DNA from: JAZDMK01 sp043800975 | GTDB taxonomy: Bacteria; Bacteroidota; Bacteroidia; Bacteroidales; JAHJDW01 | Assembly: GCA_043800975.1 (NCBI GenBank) | Contig: JAZDMK010000301.1 | Coordinates: forward strand, 1 to 64,000 | Reading direction: 5' to 3' | DNA length: 64,000 nucleotides | Shown: in pieces, positions 33,535 through 42,186 of the stretch | Layout: each line of letters starts with the position of its first letter | How positions within the stretch are numbered: the stretch's first letter is position 1 | Translations under genes and position numbers: made by a program | Notes under the pieces: model-generated | Told to the model about the DNA's origin: nothing | Databases searched by the model: none | The model's input: the letters and a program-made list of their open reading frames with translations, nothing else

Positions 33535-34836
33535 ATGAGCTCCGTAGAAACTGCAAAAAAATCCAATCTGATTCCGATCATAATTATTGGTGCCTTCTTT
33601 TTTATTTTCGGATTTGTGACCTGGCTGAATAGTGTATTAATTCCTTTTCTTGGAATTTCATGTGAATTGACAAATTTTCAGGCTTTTTTCGTAACTTTTG
33701 CTTTTTACATTTCCTATTTTTTTATGGCCTTGCCTTCATCCTGGGTGTTAAAAAAAGTGGGCTTTCGTAATGGAATGTCACTAGGATTATTCATCATGGC
33801 TTTAGGCTCTTTACTTTTTATTCCTGCTGCTCAGCATCGAATATTCTCATTGTTTTTAACAGGACTGTTTGTTCAGGGAACAGGATTATCTATTCTCCAG
33901 ACTGCTTCTAATCCTTACGTGGCAATTCTGGGACCTATTGAAAGTGCAGCAAAAAGAATCAGTATCATGGGGGTTTGTAATAAAGTGGCAGGCGCATTAA
34001 GCCCGATTGTATTAGGTTTCCTGATTTTGAATGATTCTGAAACTATTAAAAAAAGTTTGGCGGGATTAGTTGATAACGCAAGAATGCAGTTTTTAGATGA
34101 TGTGGCAATGCGTGTAGTAACTCCTTATTTAATAATGGCCGTTATCTTGGTTATACTTGCTGCTTTAGTTCGTTTGGCTTCACTTCCTGAGATTGAACCC
34201 GAGAAAGAAAGTAGTGAAAGTAACCTGAATACAAAAACTTCAATATTCTCATTCCCATATTTATGGTATGGTGTGATTGCTTTGTTCTTATATGTGGGTG
34301 TAGAAGTTATCGCAGGTGACAGTATAATCAGATTTGGAATGCAAATTAATCCAGATCCATTTATTGTTAACCTGTTTTGGTTTACTGTAAACCTTACAGA
34401 CCCGCTAGTTTTTACATCTTATACACTGATTGGGATGATCCTTGGCTATTTTGCAGGAATTATATGTATACCTAAATTTCTCAAACAAGAGAATGCACTT
34501 GCAATATTTTCTTTACTTGGAATCGTGTTCTCTGCTTTAGCTATAATGACAGGTGGGATGGTAAGTGTAATTTTTATTGCTTTACTGGGATTTGCGAATT
34601 CAATTATGTGGCCTGCCATTTGGCCACTCGCTATACAGGGTTTAGGGAAGCATTTGAAAACTGGATCAGCACTTCTGATCATGGCGATTGCTGGAGGCGC
34701 TCTTTTGCCGTTGGTTTATGGAAAACTAAGTGATGTTTGGAATATGCAAGCAGCGTATATTATTATGATTCCCTGTTATCTGTTTATCTTATGGTACGCT
34801 TCAATGGGACATAAATGCGGAAGAGTTAAAAAATAA
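33535..34836 (+). CDS. MFS sugar transporter of the FucP/GluP (FHS) family
   Basis: A 433-residue protein with 12 predicted helices. Family text: FFFIFGFVTWLNSVLIPFL in helix 1, QAFFVTFAFYISYFFMALP in helix 2, GTGLSILQTASNPYVAILGP in helix 4, and FLYVGVEVIAGDSII in helix 7. FHS members import fucose, glucose, galactose or N-acetylglucosamine with protons; the sugar cannot be fixed here. The start is placed at MSSVETAKK; the upstream frame to 33478 lacks family similarity. It stands alone on the plus strand and converges with rpsT. Confidence 0.88.
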   Translation: MSSVETAKKSNLIPIIIIGAFFFIFGFVTWLNSVLIPFLGISCELTNFQAFFVTFAFYISYFFMALPSSWVLKKVGFRNGMSLGLFIMALGSLLFIPAAQHRIFSLFLTGLFVQGTGLSILQTASNPYVAILGPIESAAKRISIMGVCNKVAGALSPIVLGFLILNDSETIKKSLAGLVDNARMQFLDDVAMRVVTPYLIMAVILVILAALVRLASLPEIEPEKESSESNLNTKTSIFSFPYLWYGVIALFLYVGVEVIAGDSIIRFGMQINPDPFIVNLFWFTVNLTDPLVFTSYTLIGMILGYFAGIICIPKFLKQENALAIFSLLGIVFSALAIMTGGMVSVIFIALLGFANSIMWPAIWPLAIQGLGKHLKTGSALLIMAIAGGALLPLVYGKLSDVWNMQAAYIIMIPCYLFILWYASMGHKCGRVKK

Positions 34837-34853
34837 TTACTGTCTTGATTTTC

Positions 34854-34890
34854 ACAAAATAAAAACGCTCAGCGATAGCCGCAGAGCGTT
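34854..34890 (-). terminator. Rho-independent terminator of rpsT
   Basis: On the minus strand AACGCTC (34884-34890) pairs with GAGCGTT (34864-34870), with further inner pairing, and is followed by TTTTTATTTT. It lies about 30 nt after the rpsT stop. Confidence 0.8.
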
Positions 34891-34918
34891 CATTACAAAA
34901 AAAATGTAAAGTATTTTT

Positions 34919-35170
34919 TTACAGGCTGGTAACGTGCTTGGTCAAAGAGGACTTCAGGTTGGCTGCCTTATTCTTGTGAATAACGCTTTTCTTCGCCAAC
35001 TTGTCCAGCATAGCAGTTACTTTTGGAAGCATTTCTGCTGCTTTTGCTTTGTCCTTCTCAGTACGCAAATCCTTAACAGTATTACGTGTTGAGCGTGCCT
35101 GATATTTATTCAGTACCCGTTTCGTTTCGTTGGAACGGATTCTTTTCTTGGACGATTTGTGATTTGCCAT
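34919..35170 (-). CDS. rpsT: 30S ribosomal protein S20
   Basis: An 83-residue, Lys/Arg-rich helical protein with the S20 pattern MANHKSSKKRIRSNETKR at the start and IHKNKAANLKSSLTKHV at the end. It binds 16S rRNA during 30S assembly. It begins 19 nt after the tRNA-Glu gene on the same strand, so both are probably read from one promoter, and it is followed by a strong terminator. Confidence 0.97.
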   Translation of the reverse strand: MANHKSSKKRIRSNETKRVLNKYQARSTRNTVKDLRTEKDKAKAAEMLPKVTAMLDKLAKKSVIHKNKAANLKSSLTKHVTSL

Positions 35171-35189
35171 TTTTTCTTACTTAAGTTAG

Positions 35190-35261
35190 TAGCCCGTAGG
35201 GGAATCGAACCCCTGTTACCAGGATGAAAACCTGGCGTCCTAACCCCTAGACGAACGGGCC
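35190..35261 (-). tRNA. tRNA-Glu (anticodon TTC)
   Basis: On the minus strand a full cloverleaf of 72 nt can be drawn. The acceptor GGCCCGT pairs with ACGGGCT (G1-U72 wobble), the anticodon stem CCAGG/CCTGG encloses the loop TTTTCAT (anticodon TTC), and the T-arm is AGGGG-TTCGATT-CCCCT. CCA is not encoded. It lies directly upstream of rpsT. Confidence 0.95.
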
Positions 35262-35290
35262 TGTTAATAAATGCTCCCTCTAAGGGACTG

Positions 35291-35321
35291 CAAAGATAAA
35301 ACTTTTTTAAATCCCTCCAAA
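35291..35321 (-). promoter_or_regulatory. Promoter of tRNA-Glu and rpsT
   Basis: On the minus strand TTTG (35318-35321), 19 nt, TATCTTTG (35291-35298): a full match to the Bacteroidota consensus. It lies 29 nt upstream of the tRNA 5' end. Confidence 0.75.
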
Positions 35322-35379
35322 TATTCTGTAAAAAAAGATTGACAGGGGGCGAAAGCGAAATCAGGATTATTTTTTTTCG

Positions 35380-36060
35380 TTATTCTCTATCAGCCAGAAA
35401 GCGGAAACCCATGCGTTTAGCAGTTTTTATCTGCTGGTTATCGATATACTGATACATATCCTGAACGGAAACTTCCTTAATATCATCGTAGTAAGGCGTT
35501 AACAAATCAAATTTAATGCAATATTCAATGGCAGATTCAATCATGCTTCGGATTGCTTCCCAGGTCAGTATTGTCGACCCAAAGTTGTTGTAAAGCTGTC
35601 CCACTTCGCGTTTTCCTTCAATAAAATAATGCAGATCTTTATTAATAAAAATTCGGGCAATCAGATATCCCGTGTCACCAAGGCGATTGTATCGGAATGA
35701 ATCAGCCAGAAAATTATAAACGTGAATAACGCCACAATAGGAACGATCTGGATCTTCACGCACATAGGGCGTTTTCATTACTTCATGATCTCTTGGGAAC
35801 TCAAATACATTGGTGTGCATCAGGAAAACCAGAATGTCGCTTCCGAATTTCATTTCCATTTCAAAATCGCCGGAACTCTTGTATTCAAGCAAAATTCGTT
35901 TGTCATTTTTGCGCAGGTTGTGATCAAGCTCCCGAACGATATCCTGAGCAACATCTTTAAACTGCTTAAAAGTATTAAAGGTATTCAGATAAATTTCCTG
36001 CTTCATGCTGGTTTTTTTCTTCAGCTTATCAGCGATATCGTTGGTTTTGGATTTTGACAT
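35380..36060 (-). CDS. Conserved hypothetical cytoplasmic protein
   Basis: A 226-residue soluble protein without signal or membrane segment. The Lys-rich start is followed by a domain with FGSDILVFLMHTNVFEFP, YCGVIHVYNFLADSFRYNR and IARIFINKDLHYFIEGKREVG, and a C-terminal helical part. No enzyme motif was recognised. It is the most downstream gene of a minus-strand run from the aminotransferase (42064), separated from the FAD dehydrogenase gene by 40 nt. Confidence 0.7.
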   Translation of the reverse strand: MSKSKTNDIADKLKKKTSMKQEIYLNTFNTFKQFKDVAQDIVRELDHNLRKNDKRILLEYKSSGDFEMEMKFGSDILVFLMHTNVFEFPRDHEVMKTPYVREDPDRSYCGVIHVYNFLADSFRYNRLGDTGYLIARIFINKDLHYFIEGKREVGQLYNNFGSTILTWEAIRSMIESAIEYCIKFDLLTPYYDDIKEVSVQDMYQYIDNQQIKTAKRMGFRFLADRE

Positions 36061-36100
36061 AATGAATAATTTTGTTGCTAAATTAGGAAAAGCAGTTGAG

Positions 36101-37672
36101 TTATTTAAAATGCTTCAGGATTTTTTCAGCCACATGATCGGCACATCGTTCTCCATCAAGTGCGGAAGACATGATCCCGCCTGAATATCCGGAACCTTCT
36201 CCGCAGGGAAAAAGTCCTTTAAACTGAATGTGTTCGTAGGTGTCAGGATATCTGGGTATACGCAATGGGGATGACGTCCGGCTTTCAACTCCAATTAATA
36301 CAGCTTCATCCGTGAGAAAACCACGCATCTTTTTTTCAAAAAGTTTCAGTCCTTCTTTTAATCTTTTTGCAACGGGGAACGGAAGAATTTCATGCAACGG
36401 TGCGGATGCGAGGCCAGGGGTGTACGATGTTTCAGGAATTTTTGAGGATAATTTTCCTTTTAAAAAATCCATCAGTTTCTGGGCAGGAGCAGCTTGTGTT
36501 GAGCCACCGGCAATGAATGCATGTTTTTCCATTTCTGCCTGGTAGCGAAGGCCGGATAGAACGCCTGATTTTTCAAAATCTTTAAAATCATTGGCATCTA
36601 CGGCTGTCACGATTCCTGCATTGGCAAAAGGTGAATTGCGCTGCGAGTTTGACATCCCATTTACTACAAGTTCGCCGGGACCCGTAGCAGCAGGAACAAT
36701 CATGCCACCCGGACACATACAGAATGAATAAACCCCAATGTTATCAACCTGCGCAGCCAGACTGTAAGAGGCGGGTGGAAGAAATTCGCTTCTTTTTCCT
36801 TTACAGTGATATTGAATGGAATCAATTTGTTTCTGCGGATGCTCAATACGAACGCCTACTGCAAAATGCTTTACCTGCAAAGGAATATTGTTGTAATGCA
36901 GCAATTGATAAATATCACGGGAGGAATGACCTGTAGCGAGAATAACAGCATCAGCTTCATATTTGGCGCTGTCTGTAGAAAGACCCGTCACTTTTTTGTT
37001 TTTTATCATCAGGCCTGTAACCTTAGAATTGAAATGGATTTCACCTCCTGCACTGATAATTGTTTTTCGTATATTTTTAATAATGTCAGGTAGCCGGTCT
37101 GTTCCAATGTGCGGATGTGCATCATACAAAATTTCGGGCTTTGCGCCGTGATGAATCAGTATGCGCAAAACTCTTGACGTATCACCTCTTCCGGTGGAAC
37201 GAGTAAATAATTTTCCATCCGAAAAAGTGCCCGCACCACCTTCTCCAAAGCACCAGTTAGAATCGGGATTGATTTTGTGAAAACGGGTTATTTGTGCAAT
37301 ATCGCGCTTTCGCTCGCTGATCGCCTTCCCGCGTTCAAGAATGATGGGCTTTATTCCGAGTTCGATAAGACGAAGGGCTGCGAAAAGTCCTGCAGGACCA
37401 GCTCCGGCAATAACAACAGGGGTTGCATTTTCAACATTTTTTTCAAAGAGAGGAGCAACATCTTCTGTAGGTGTAGGTTCTTCGTCAATAAATAATTCAA
37501 AGCGTAAAACAACTTTCACCTGAGAACTTCTGGCATCAACGGAACGGCGAATAACGCGAAAAGCTTTCAGGTTTTCAGAAGAAATACCTGCCTTCTTACA
37601 GAGGATATTCCTGAATGCACTTGCATCCGAGGCCTCTTTCGGGCTCAGGCTTATTTCAGTTTCCTGCCTCAT
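36101..37672 (-). CDS. FAD-dependent dehydrogenase (COG2509-like)
   Basis: A 523-residue flavoprotein. The N-terminal domain of about 80 residues precedes the Rossmann motif VVIAGAGPAGLFAALRL (about 90-106). The family-specific text SNWCFGEGGAGTFSDGKLF, LATGHSSRDIYQLL, YSFCMCPGGMIVPAA, SRTSSPLRIPR and FPCGEGSGYSGGIMSSALDG follows. The reaction is not known; the enzymes are grouped as uncharacterised NAD(P)/FAD oxidoreductases. It starts 3 nt after porT. Confidence 0.88.
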   Translation of the reverse strand: MRQETEISLSPKEASDASAFRNILCKKAGISSENLKAFRVIRRSVDARSSQVKVVLRFELFIDEEPTPTEDVAPLFEKNVENATPVVIAGAGPAGLFAALRLIELGIKPIILERGKAISERKRDIAQITRFHKINPDSNWCFGEGGAGTFSDGKLFTRSTGRGDTSRVLRILIHHGAKPEILYDAHPHIGTDRLPDIIKNIRKTIISAGGEIHFNSKVTGLMIKNKKVTGLSTDSAKYEADAVILATGHSSRDIYQLLHYNNIPLQVKHFAVGVRIEHPQKQIDSIQYHCKGKRSEFLPPASYSLAAQVDNIGVYSFCMCPGGMIVPAATGPGELVVNGMSNSQRNSPFANAGIVTAVDANDFKDFEKSGVLSGLRYQAEMEKHAFIAGGSTQAAPAQKLMDFLKGKLSSKIPETSYTPGLASAPLHEILPFPVAKRLKEGLKLFEKKMRGFLTDEAVLIGVESRTSSPLRIPRYPDTYEHIQFKGLFPCGEGSGYSGGIMSSALDGERCADHVAEKILKHFK

Positions 37673-37675
37673 GAA

Positions 37676-38389
37676 TTATTCAAAATAGAAAGTGAACATA
37701 ACCACTTTCGATCCCAGACGGTCAATAGAATTTGTGAATAATGAATTTTCTCTTACCAGTAAATCCCGGACACCAACAGCCAATTTTAACTGCGGGGAGA
37801 ATTTAAAATATTCAAAGTAAATGTCAATGCCAACGCCAATTTCGGCGCAAACATCATTCTGTTTTAATTTAATGAGATCATTGGTCTGGCTCTTCTTTTT
37901 TGCCTGCGAAGCCATATCAATATTGAATTTGCCACCGCCAATCAAATACGCCCGGAAATTATTTACCCTTGCTGATTTGTATTTTATACTGAACGGTAAT
38001 TCAACAATGGAAGATTCAACACGTTTTGTAAGCGTTACAACATTGGTGTCATTTTTAACATAGGTGTATTCTAAAACGCGGTCACCAAAAGAAAGTGTGG
38101 GTGTGAACCGCAAATCAAGGTATTCAGCAAGGCGAAGATTAGAAACAAGCCCAATATCAAAACCCATTTCAGGTTTGGATTCTAAAACATAAAGCGAATC
38201 GAGTAATTTGTAATCCTGAATCGGACGAATGAAAAAATCGTATTTATTAACACCGAGAGAAAAACCGAAATGAATTTTTTTATAATCGTATTTGGGAAGA
38301 TTGGGAACAACAACACGCTGTGCTTGCAAAACGTAAGTGCATGTAACAGAAAAAAACAATATCAAGATAAATTTCTTCAAAAGACCCAA
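37676..38389 (-). CDS. porT: PorT family outer-membrane protein
   Basis: A 237-residue predicted beta-barrel with a signal peptide (about 1-22, ending VLQAQ). Family text includes HFGFSLGVNKYDFFI, PEMGFDIGLVSNLRLAEYLDLRF and IELPFSIKYKS-like VELPFSIKYKSARVN. PorT is needed for T9SS secretion in Porphyromonas and related bacteria. Position next to ubiE is common in Bacteroidota and supports true PorT rather than a distant PorT-like barrel. Confidence 0.88.
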   Translation of the reverse strand: MGLLKKFILILFFSVTCTYVLQAQRVVVPNLPKYDYKKIHFGFSLGVNKYDFFIRPIQDYKLLDSLYVLESKPEMGFDIGLVSNLRLAEYLDLRFTPTLSFGDRVLEYTYVKNDTNVVTLTKRVESSIVELPFSIKYKSARVNNFRAYLIGGGKFNIDMASQAKKKSQTNDLIKLKQNDVCAEIGVGIDIYFEYFKFSPQLKLAVGVRDLLVRENSLFTNSIDRLGSKVVMFTFYFE

Positions 38390-38443
38390 TTTTCAAGATT
38401 TAACGCACAAAAATAACGATTATTATTTGAAATGAAAATATTT

Positions 38444-39175
38444 TTAGCTTTTCCTTGATAATGGCTTAATGCCGTAATACAAACAGGCAACTCCAAATGT
38501 AAAACGACGGTAACCAGAATTGCAAAAACCAGTCTGATTCAAAATGTCGACGAACTTTTCGTTGGCAGGAAAATGCATGGATGAGTCAAAAAGATATCGG
38601 TATGCCTTGCGGTTCCCCGAAATACTCTTTCCAATGATAGGAAGGATATTTCGAAAATAGAAAAAATAAAGGTTGCGGATAATTGCATTCTTGGGTTTGG
38701 AAAATTCAAGAATCCATACTGCGCCGCCGGGCCTTAGAATACGCAGCATTTCGGCAAGGCCCTTCTCAAGGTTTTCGAAGTTGCGAACGCCAAAAGCAAC
38801 CGTTACTGCATCAAAAGATTCATCGGCCTGTGGGATATTCTCTGCATCTCCGTTAAATAGTTGGATTTGTTTTTCCATTCCCAAAGCCGAAATTTTTTCT
38901 CTGCCTTTTTCAAGCATTTTCTCAGAAAGATCAACCCCGACAATTTTCTGTATCCCATTTCTGGCGCAGGTAATCGCAACATCCGCTGTGCCGGTTGCAA
39001 CATCCAGAACATTCTTGGGATGGTTACGGATAAGCATTCGGATCATTTTTTTCCGCCAGCGAACATCAGAGCGAAAGGATAGGAATCGGTTCAGAAAATC
39101 GTAACGCCCGGCAATGCTGTCAAACATTCCGGTTACCTTCTCTTTTTCGGCAATCGTGTGTTTATTCATTTTCAA
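38444..39175 (-). CDS. ubiE: Demethylmenaquinone methyltransferase (UbiE/MenG)
   Basis: A 243-residue class I SAM methyltransferase. The UbiE signatures are FDSIAGRYDFLNRFLSFRSD near the start, VLDVATGTADVAI (motif I) and AVTVAFGVRNFENLEKGL, followed by RPGGAVWILEFSKP. It methylates demethylmenaquinone in the last step of menaquinone synthesis, supplying the quinone that complex I reduces. The start may be the second Met (39169). It lies 21 nt after the heptose kinase gene. Confidence 0.93.
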   Translation of the reverse strand: MKMNKHTIAEKEKVTGMFDSIAGRYDFLNRFLSFRSDVRWRKKMIRMLIRNHPKNVLDVATGTADVAITCARNGIQKIVGVDLSEKMLEKGREKISALGMEKQIQLFNGDAENIPQADESFDAVTVAFGVRNFENLEKGLAEMLRILRPGGAVWILEFSKPKNAIIRNLYFFYFRNILPIIGKSISGNRKAYRYLFDSSMHFPANEKFVDILNQTGFCNSGYRRFTFGVACLYYGIKPLSRKS

Positions 39176-39196
39176 AAATCAGTTGCAAAAAATAAT

Positions 39197-40213
39197 TTAT
39201 GCAAACAGATTTGTCTTTCGGGCTTCAACAAGAAATCTTTCTTTTACAATAGGCATCACACCTACTTCTTCGCAAACCAAACCACCAGCCAGATTGGCAA
39301 GTGTAGCCATGGTTTTCAAATCGGTTCCGCTGGCAAGGCAAAGAGCAGCAACGGCTGTAACGGTATCGCCGGCACCGGAAACATCAGAAATATTCCGAAT
39401 ATGTGCCGGAATATGAATGGGCTCTGCATTGGGTTCCTTGTGTGCGTATAGCAGCATTCCCAATTCAGATAAGGTTACCATCGAATTATCATGATTCAGT
39501 TTCTTGTGCAGTTTCTCAGTAAGTGCAATAATTTTTTCTGTATCCTTATTGTGAACTTCAGCATACAGGCCATCGCGCAATTCTTTTAGGTTGGGTTTGA
39601 AAAGAGTTACATTTTTATACGAATGGAAGTTTCTGCGTTTTGGATCAACAATCGTAGGGATGCCGTTTTTATTGGCAAGGCTCACTACTTTTTCAATCAG
39701 TTTTGTTGAAATGACACCTTTGTCGTAATCTTCAAAGATAATGGCACCAACGGGATCCTTGCTGATAATTGATTTTATGGTAAGGTAAAGGGATGCTGAT
39801 TCATCTTCCGAAATTTCGGAATCATCTTCTTCGTCCACACGTATCATATGATGTCCGTTTGATATTACCCGAAACTTTACAGTGGTAATGCGGTTTTCAC
39901 AGGTTACAATCCCTTTGGTGGGGAGCTCACTTTCAATTAACAGATCGAGAAATTCTGTGCCACGGTTATCGGGGCCAATTGCGGTGCATAATATGGGTAC
40001 TGCACCCATCGCTTTGATGTTCATGGCAACATTGGCAGCGCCACCCAGTCTGTCTTCTCTTTTAAGAACTGAAACAACAGGTACGGGTGCCTCAGGTGAT
40101 ATCCGCTCTGCATGACCCCAAATGTAGGAGTCGATCATCACATCGCCGATAACAAGTACCGGCTTTCCTTCAAACGAGCGAAACAATTCATCCGCATTTT
40201 TAAATTTTGTCAT
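39197..40213 (-). CDS. rfaE1: D-glycero-beta-D-manno-heptose-7-phosphate kinase (RfaE domain I type)
   Basis: A 338-residue PfkB-family sugar kinase. It opens with VLVIGDVMIDSYIWG and RISPEAPVPVVSV, has the RLGGAANVAMNI sugar-binding motif, VDPKRRNFHSYKNVTLFKPN, and the PfkB catalytic SDVSGAGDTVTAVAAL. It makes heptose-1,7-bisphosphate for ADP-heptose used in lipopolysaccharide. The nucleotidyltransferase domain found in fused HldE is absent, so a separate gene is expected elsewhere. Confidence 0.9.
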   Translation of the reverse strand: MTKFKNADELFRSFEGKPVLVIGDVMIDSYIWGHAERISPEAPVPVVSVLKREDRLGGAANVAMNIKAMGAVPILCTAIGPDNRGTEFLDLLIESELPTKGIVTCENRITTVKFRVISNGHHMIRVDEEDDSEISEDESASLYLTIKSIISKDPVGAIIFEDYDKGVISTKLIEKVVSLANKNGIPTIVDPKRRNFHSYKNVTLFKPNLKELRDGLYAEVHNKDTEKIIALTEKLHKKLNHDNSMVTLSELGMLLYAHKEPNAEPIHIPAHIRNISDVSGAGDTVTAVAALCLASGTDLKTMATLANLAGGLVCEEVGVMPIVKERFLVEARKTNLFA

Positions 40214-40216
40214 ATT

Positions 40217-40867
40217 CTATTTTTCAACTTCAATTTTACAATAGGAAATATCAGAAAATAAAATGTTTTTTGATAGCAGGAAAGTCACGTCTGCCACACT
40301 TCCCGACTTTGCATCCACGGCAGTTGTGCTTTTTCCCAGTTCTTTTGATTTCAGGCTATATGCTGTCAATGTTACTCTTCCGCTAAATGAACTTTCGAAA
40401 CTTAATGCAAGATCAATGTGTTTTTTTTGTTTATCTGTGGAACTCGATTTGCGAATGCTTTCAATACGGATTCCTTTGCTGATGAAAACTGTTTCAGGCT
40501 GAACCTTGACATAAACATTGTTGCCATTTTCATCGGTAATGTAACCAAAGGCAGAATTTTTTTCTACGCTGTTTGAATCGCCACATATTGCGTAGGGATT
40601 AGGCTGCGGATCCATAACAGAATTGAAATAGGACTGATTTTTATTCGCTTCTTTTTTGATTTTTTCAGAAAGTTTTAAGGCACCAATGAAAAGAGATACA
40701 ATAAGTGCGACTAAACCAACAATAAAAATGGATAGTCCGGTGATGAACATTTTTTGCTTTTTATTGATCAGCCCGATAATGAAGAGAATCAGACCGGCAA
40801 GAAAAAACAGAATGCCACCAAAACCAAGTGCGAAAAGTTCTCCGGGAGACATGCTCATAAATGACAA
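40217..40867 (-). CDS. Membrane protein of unknown function
   Basis: A 216-residue protein with two N-terminal membrane helices (about 10-32 and 38-62, GFGGILFFLAGLILFIIGL and MFITGLSIFIVGLVALIVSL). A soluble beta-rich domain of about 150 residues, probably outside the cytoplasm, follows and contains one Cys near its start and one near the end (ISYCKIEVEK). No family was recognised. It lies between the aminotransferase and heptose kinase genes with gaps of 0 and 3 nt, which places it in the operon. Confidence 0.65.
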   Translation of the reverse strand: MSFMSMSPGELFALGFGGILFFLAGLILFIIGLINKKQKMFITGLSIFIVGLVALIVSLFIGALKLSEKIKKEANKNQSYFNSVMDPQPNPYAICGDSNSVEKNSAFGYITDENGNNVYVKVQPETVFISKGIRIESIRKSSSTDKQKKHIDLALSFESSFSGRVTLTAYSLKSKELGKSTTAVDAKSGSVADVTFLLSKNILFSDISYCKIEVEK

Positions 40868-42064
40868 TTAAACAAGTTTGGCCATAGCGCGTTTGATACG
40901 TTCTACAGCTTGAATAAGAATTGTATCGGATGTAGCATACGAAATGCGAATGCAGTTTTCATCTCCGAAAGGTTCACCTGAAACAAGAGCTACGTATGCT
41001 TTGTTCAATAGATACTGTGAGAGGTCATTAGGACATTTGATTGTTGTCTCCCCATCGGATTTGCCAAAATAACTGGAAATATCAGCGAAAATGTAGAAAG
41101 CGCCTTGTGGTGTGTTTGTTTTTACACCGGGAATATCTTTCATCATTTGAAGAACCAGATCGCGACGACTCAGAAAAGTTTTAACCATATCGGAAGTAAC
41201 ATCTTTGCTGAGATGCATGGCTTCAATAGCTGCACGCTGTGCAATTGAGCATGTTCCTGAAGTAAACTGACTCTGTAATTTCTCAACAGCCTGACAGATA
41301 AATTTGGGTGCGCCTATATAACCAATGCGCCAGCCGGTCATCGCATATCCTTTGGATACGCCATTTACCGTGATAACACGATCTCTGATATTTTCAAACT
41401 GGGCGATGCTTTCGTGTTTTCCAACAAAATTGATGTGTTCATAAATTTCATCCGACAGAATATACATCTGAGGATGTTTTGCAACTACATCGGCAATCAT
41501 TTTTAATTCTTCTTTTGAATAAACGGAACCTGTAGGATTGCATGGAGAACTAAACATTAAAAGTTTTGTTTTGCTTGTAATAGCAGCTTCCAGTTGCTGC
41601 TTGGTAATTTTAAAATCACTTTCGATGGTTGTGGGAATATAAATAGCGCGGGCTTCAGCCATTTTAATAATTTCCTTATAAGAAACCCAGTAGGGTGCAG
41701 GCACAACAACTTCTTCGCCGGGATTCACTAAACACAGAACCGCATTGGCGATGGAGTGCTTCGCACCAGTAGAAACAACGATTTCGTCCCATGCATAATT
41801 CAGGTTGTTTTCTCTTTTAAATTTATCGGAAATTGCTTCCCGCAGATCTTTGTAGCCTGCAACAGGCGTGTAATGCGAAAAATCTTTATCAATGGCAACT
41901 TTGGCAGCTTTCTTTATCGGATCCGGTGTGTTGAAATCAGGTTCGCCAAGGCTTAAGTTGATTACATCGTACCCCAATGCTTTCAGCTCATTGCTTTTTT
42001 TCGACATGGCCAGTGTTTCCGATTCGGAAAGGCTGTTAATTCTGTTTGATAATACTTGCGTCAT
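40868..42064 (-). CDS. Pyridoxal phosphate-dependent aspartate aminotransferase (class I)
   Basis: A 398-residue aminotransferase. Features are NLSLGEPDFNTPDPIKKA at the start, TGAKHSIANAVLCLVNPG, FSSPCNPTGSVYSKEEL, LSDEIYEHI and the PLP-lysine site VNGVSKGYAMTGWRIGYIG. The C-terminal Arg that binds the substrate carboxylate is in ENCIRISYATS. It most likely converts aspartate and 2-oxoglutarate to oxaloacetate and glutamate. It is the first gene of a six-gene minus-strand run and has a clear promoter. Confidence 0.93.
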   Translation of the reverse strand: MTQVLSNRINSLSESETLAMSKKSNELKALGYDVINLSLGEPDFNTPDPIKKAAKVAIDKDFSHYTPVAGYKDLREAISDKFKRENNLNYAWDEIVVSTGAKHSIANAVLCLVNPGEEVVVPAPYWVSYKEIIKMAEARAIYIPTTIESDFKITKQQLEAAITSKTKLLMFSSPCNPTGSVYSKEELKMIADVVAKHPQMYILSDEIYEHINFVGKHESIAQFENIRDRVITVNGVSKGYAMTGWRIGYIGAPKFICQAVEKLQSQFTSGTCSIAQRAAIEAMHLSKDVTSDMVKTFLSRRDLVLQMMKDIPGVKTNTPQGAFYIFADISSYFGKSDGETTIKCPNDLSQYLLNKAYVALVSGEPFGDENCIRISYATSDTILIQAVERIKRAMAKLV

Positions 42065-42096
42065 AACAGTGATTTTTGTTTCAGGTTAGGCAGGAA

Positions 42097-42129
42097 CAAA
42101 TGTAAAAAATTTAATATGAAATCAACAAA
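42097..42129 (-). promoter_or_regulatory. Promoter of the aminotransferase-to-FAD dehydrogenase run
   Basis: On the minus strand TTTG (42126-42129), 21 nt, TACATTTG (42097-42104), 32 nt upstream of the ATG at 42064: a full consensus match. Confidence 0.7.
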
Positions 42130-42133
42130 AATA

Positions 42134-42166
42134 TTTGAATAGACTGTTGATATTTTCCGATATTTG
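42134..42166 (+). promoter_or_regulatory. Promoter of the 42187 gene
   Basis: TTTG (42134-42137), 21 nt, GATATTTG (42159-42166), one mismatch to TAnnTTTG, 20 nt before the ATG. It is arranged back to back with the divergent promoter at 42097-42129, with only 4 nt between the two -33 elements. Confidence 0.55.
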
Positions 42167-42186
42167 CTGAACTAAACTCAATTAAA

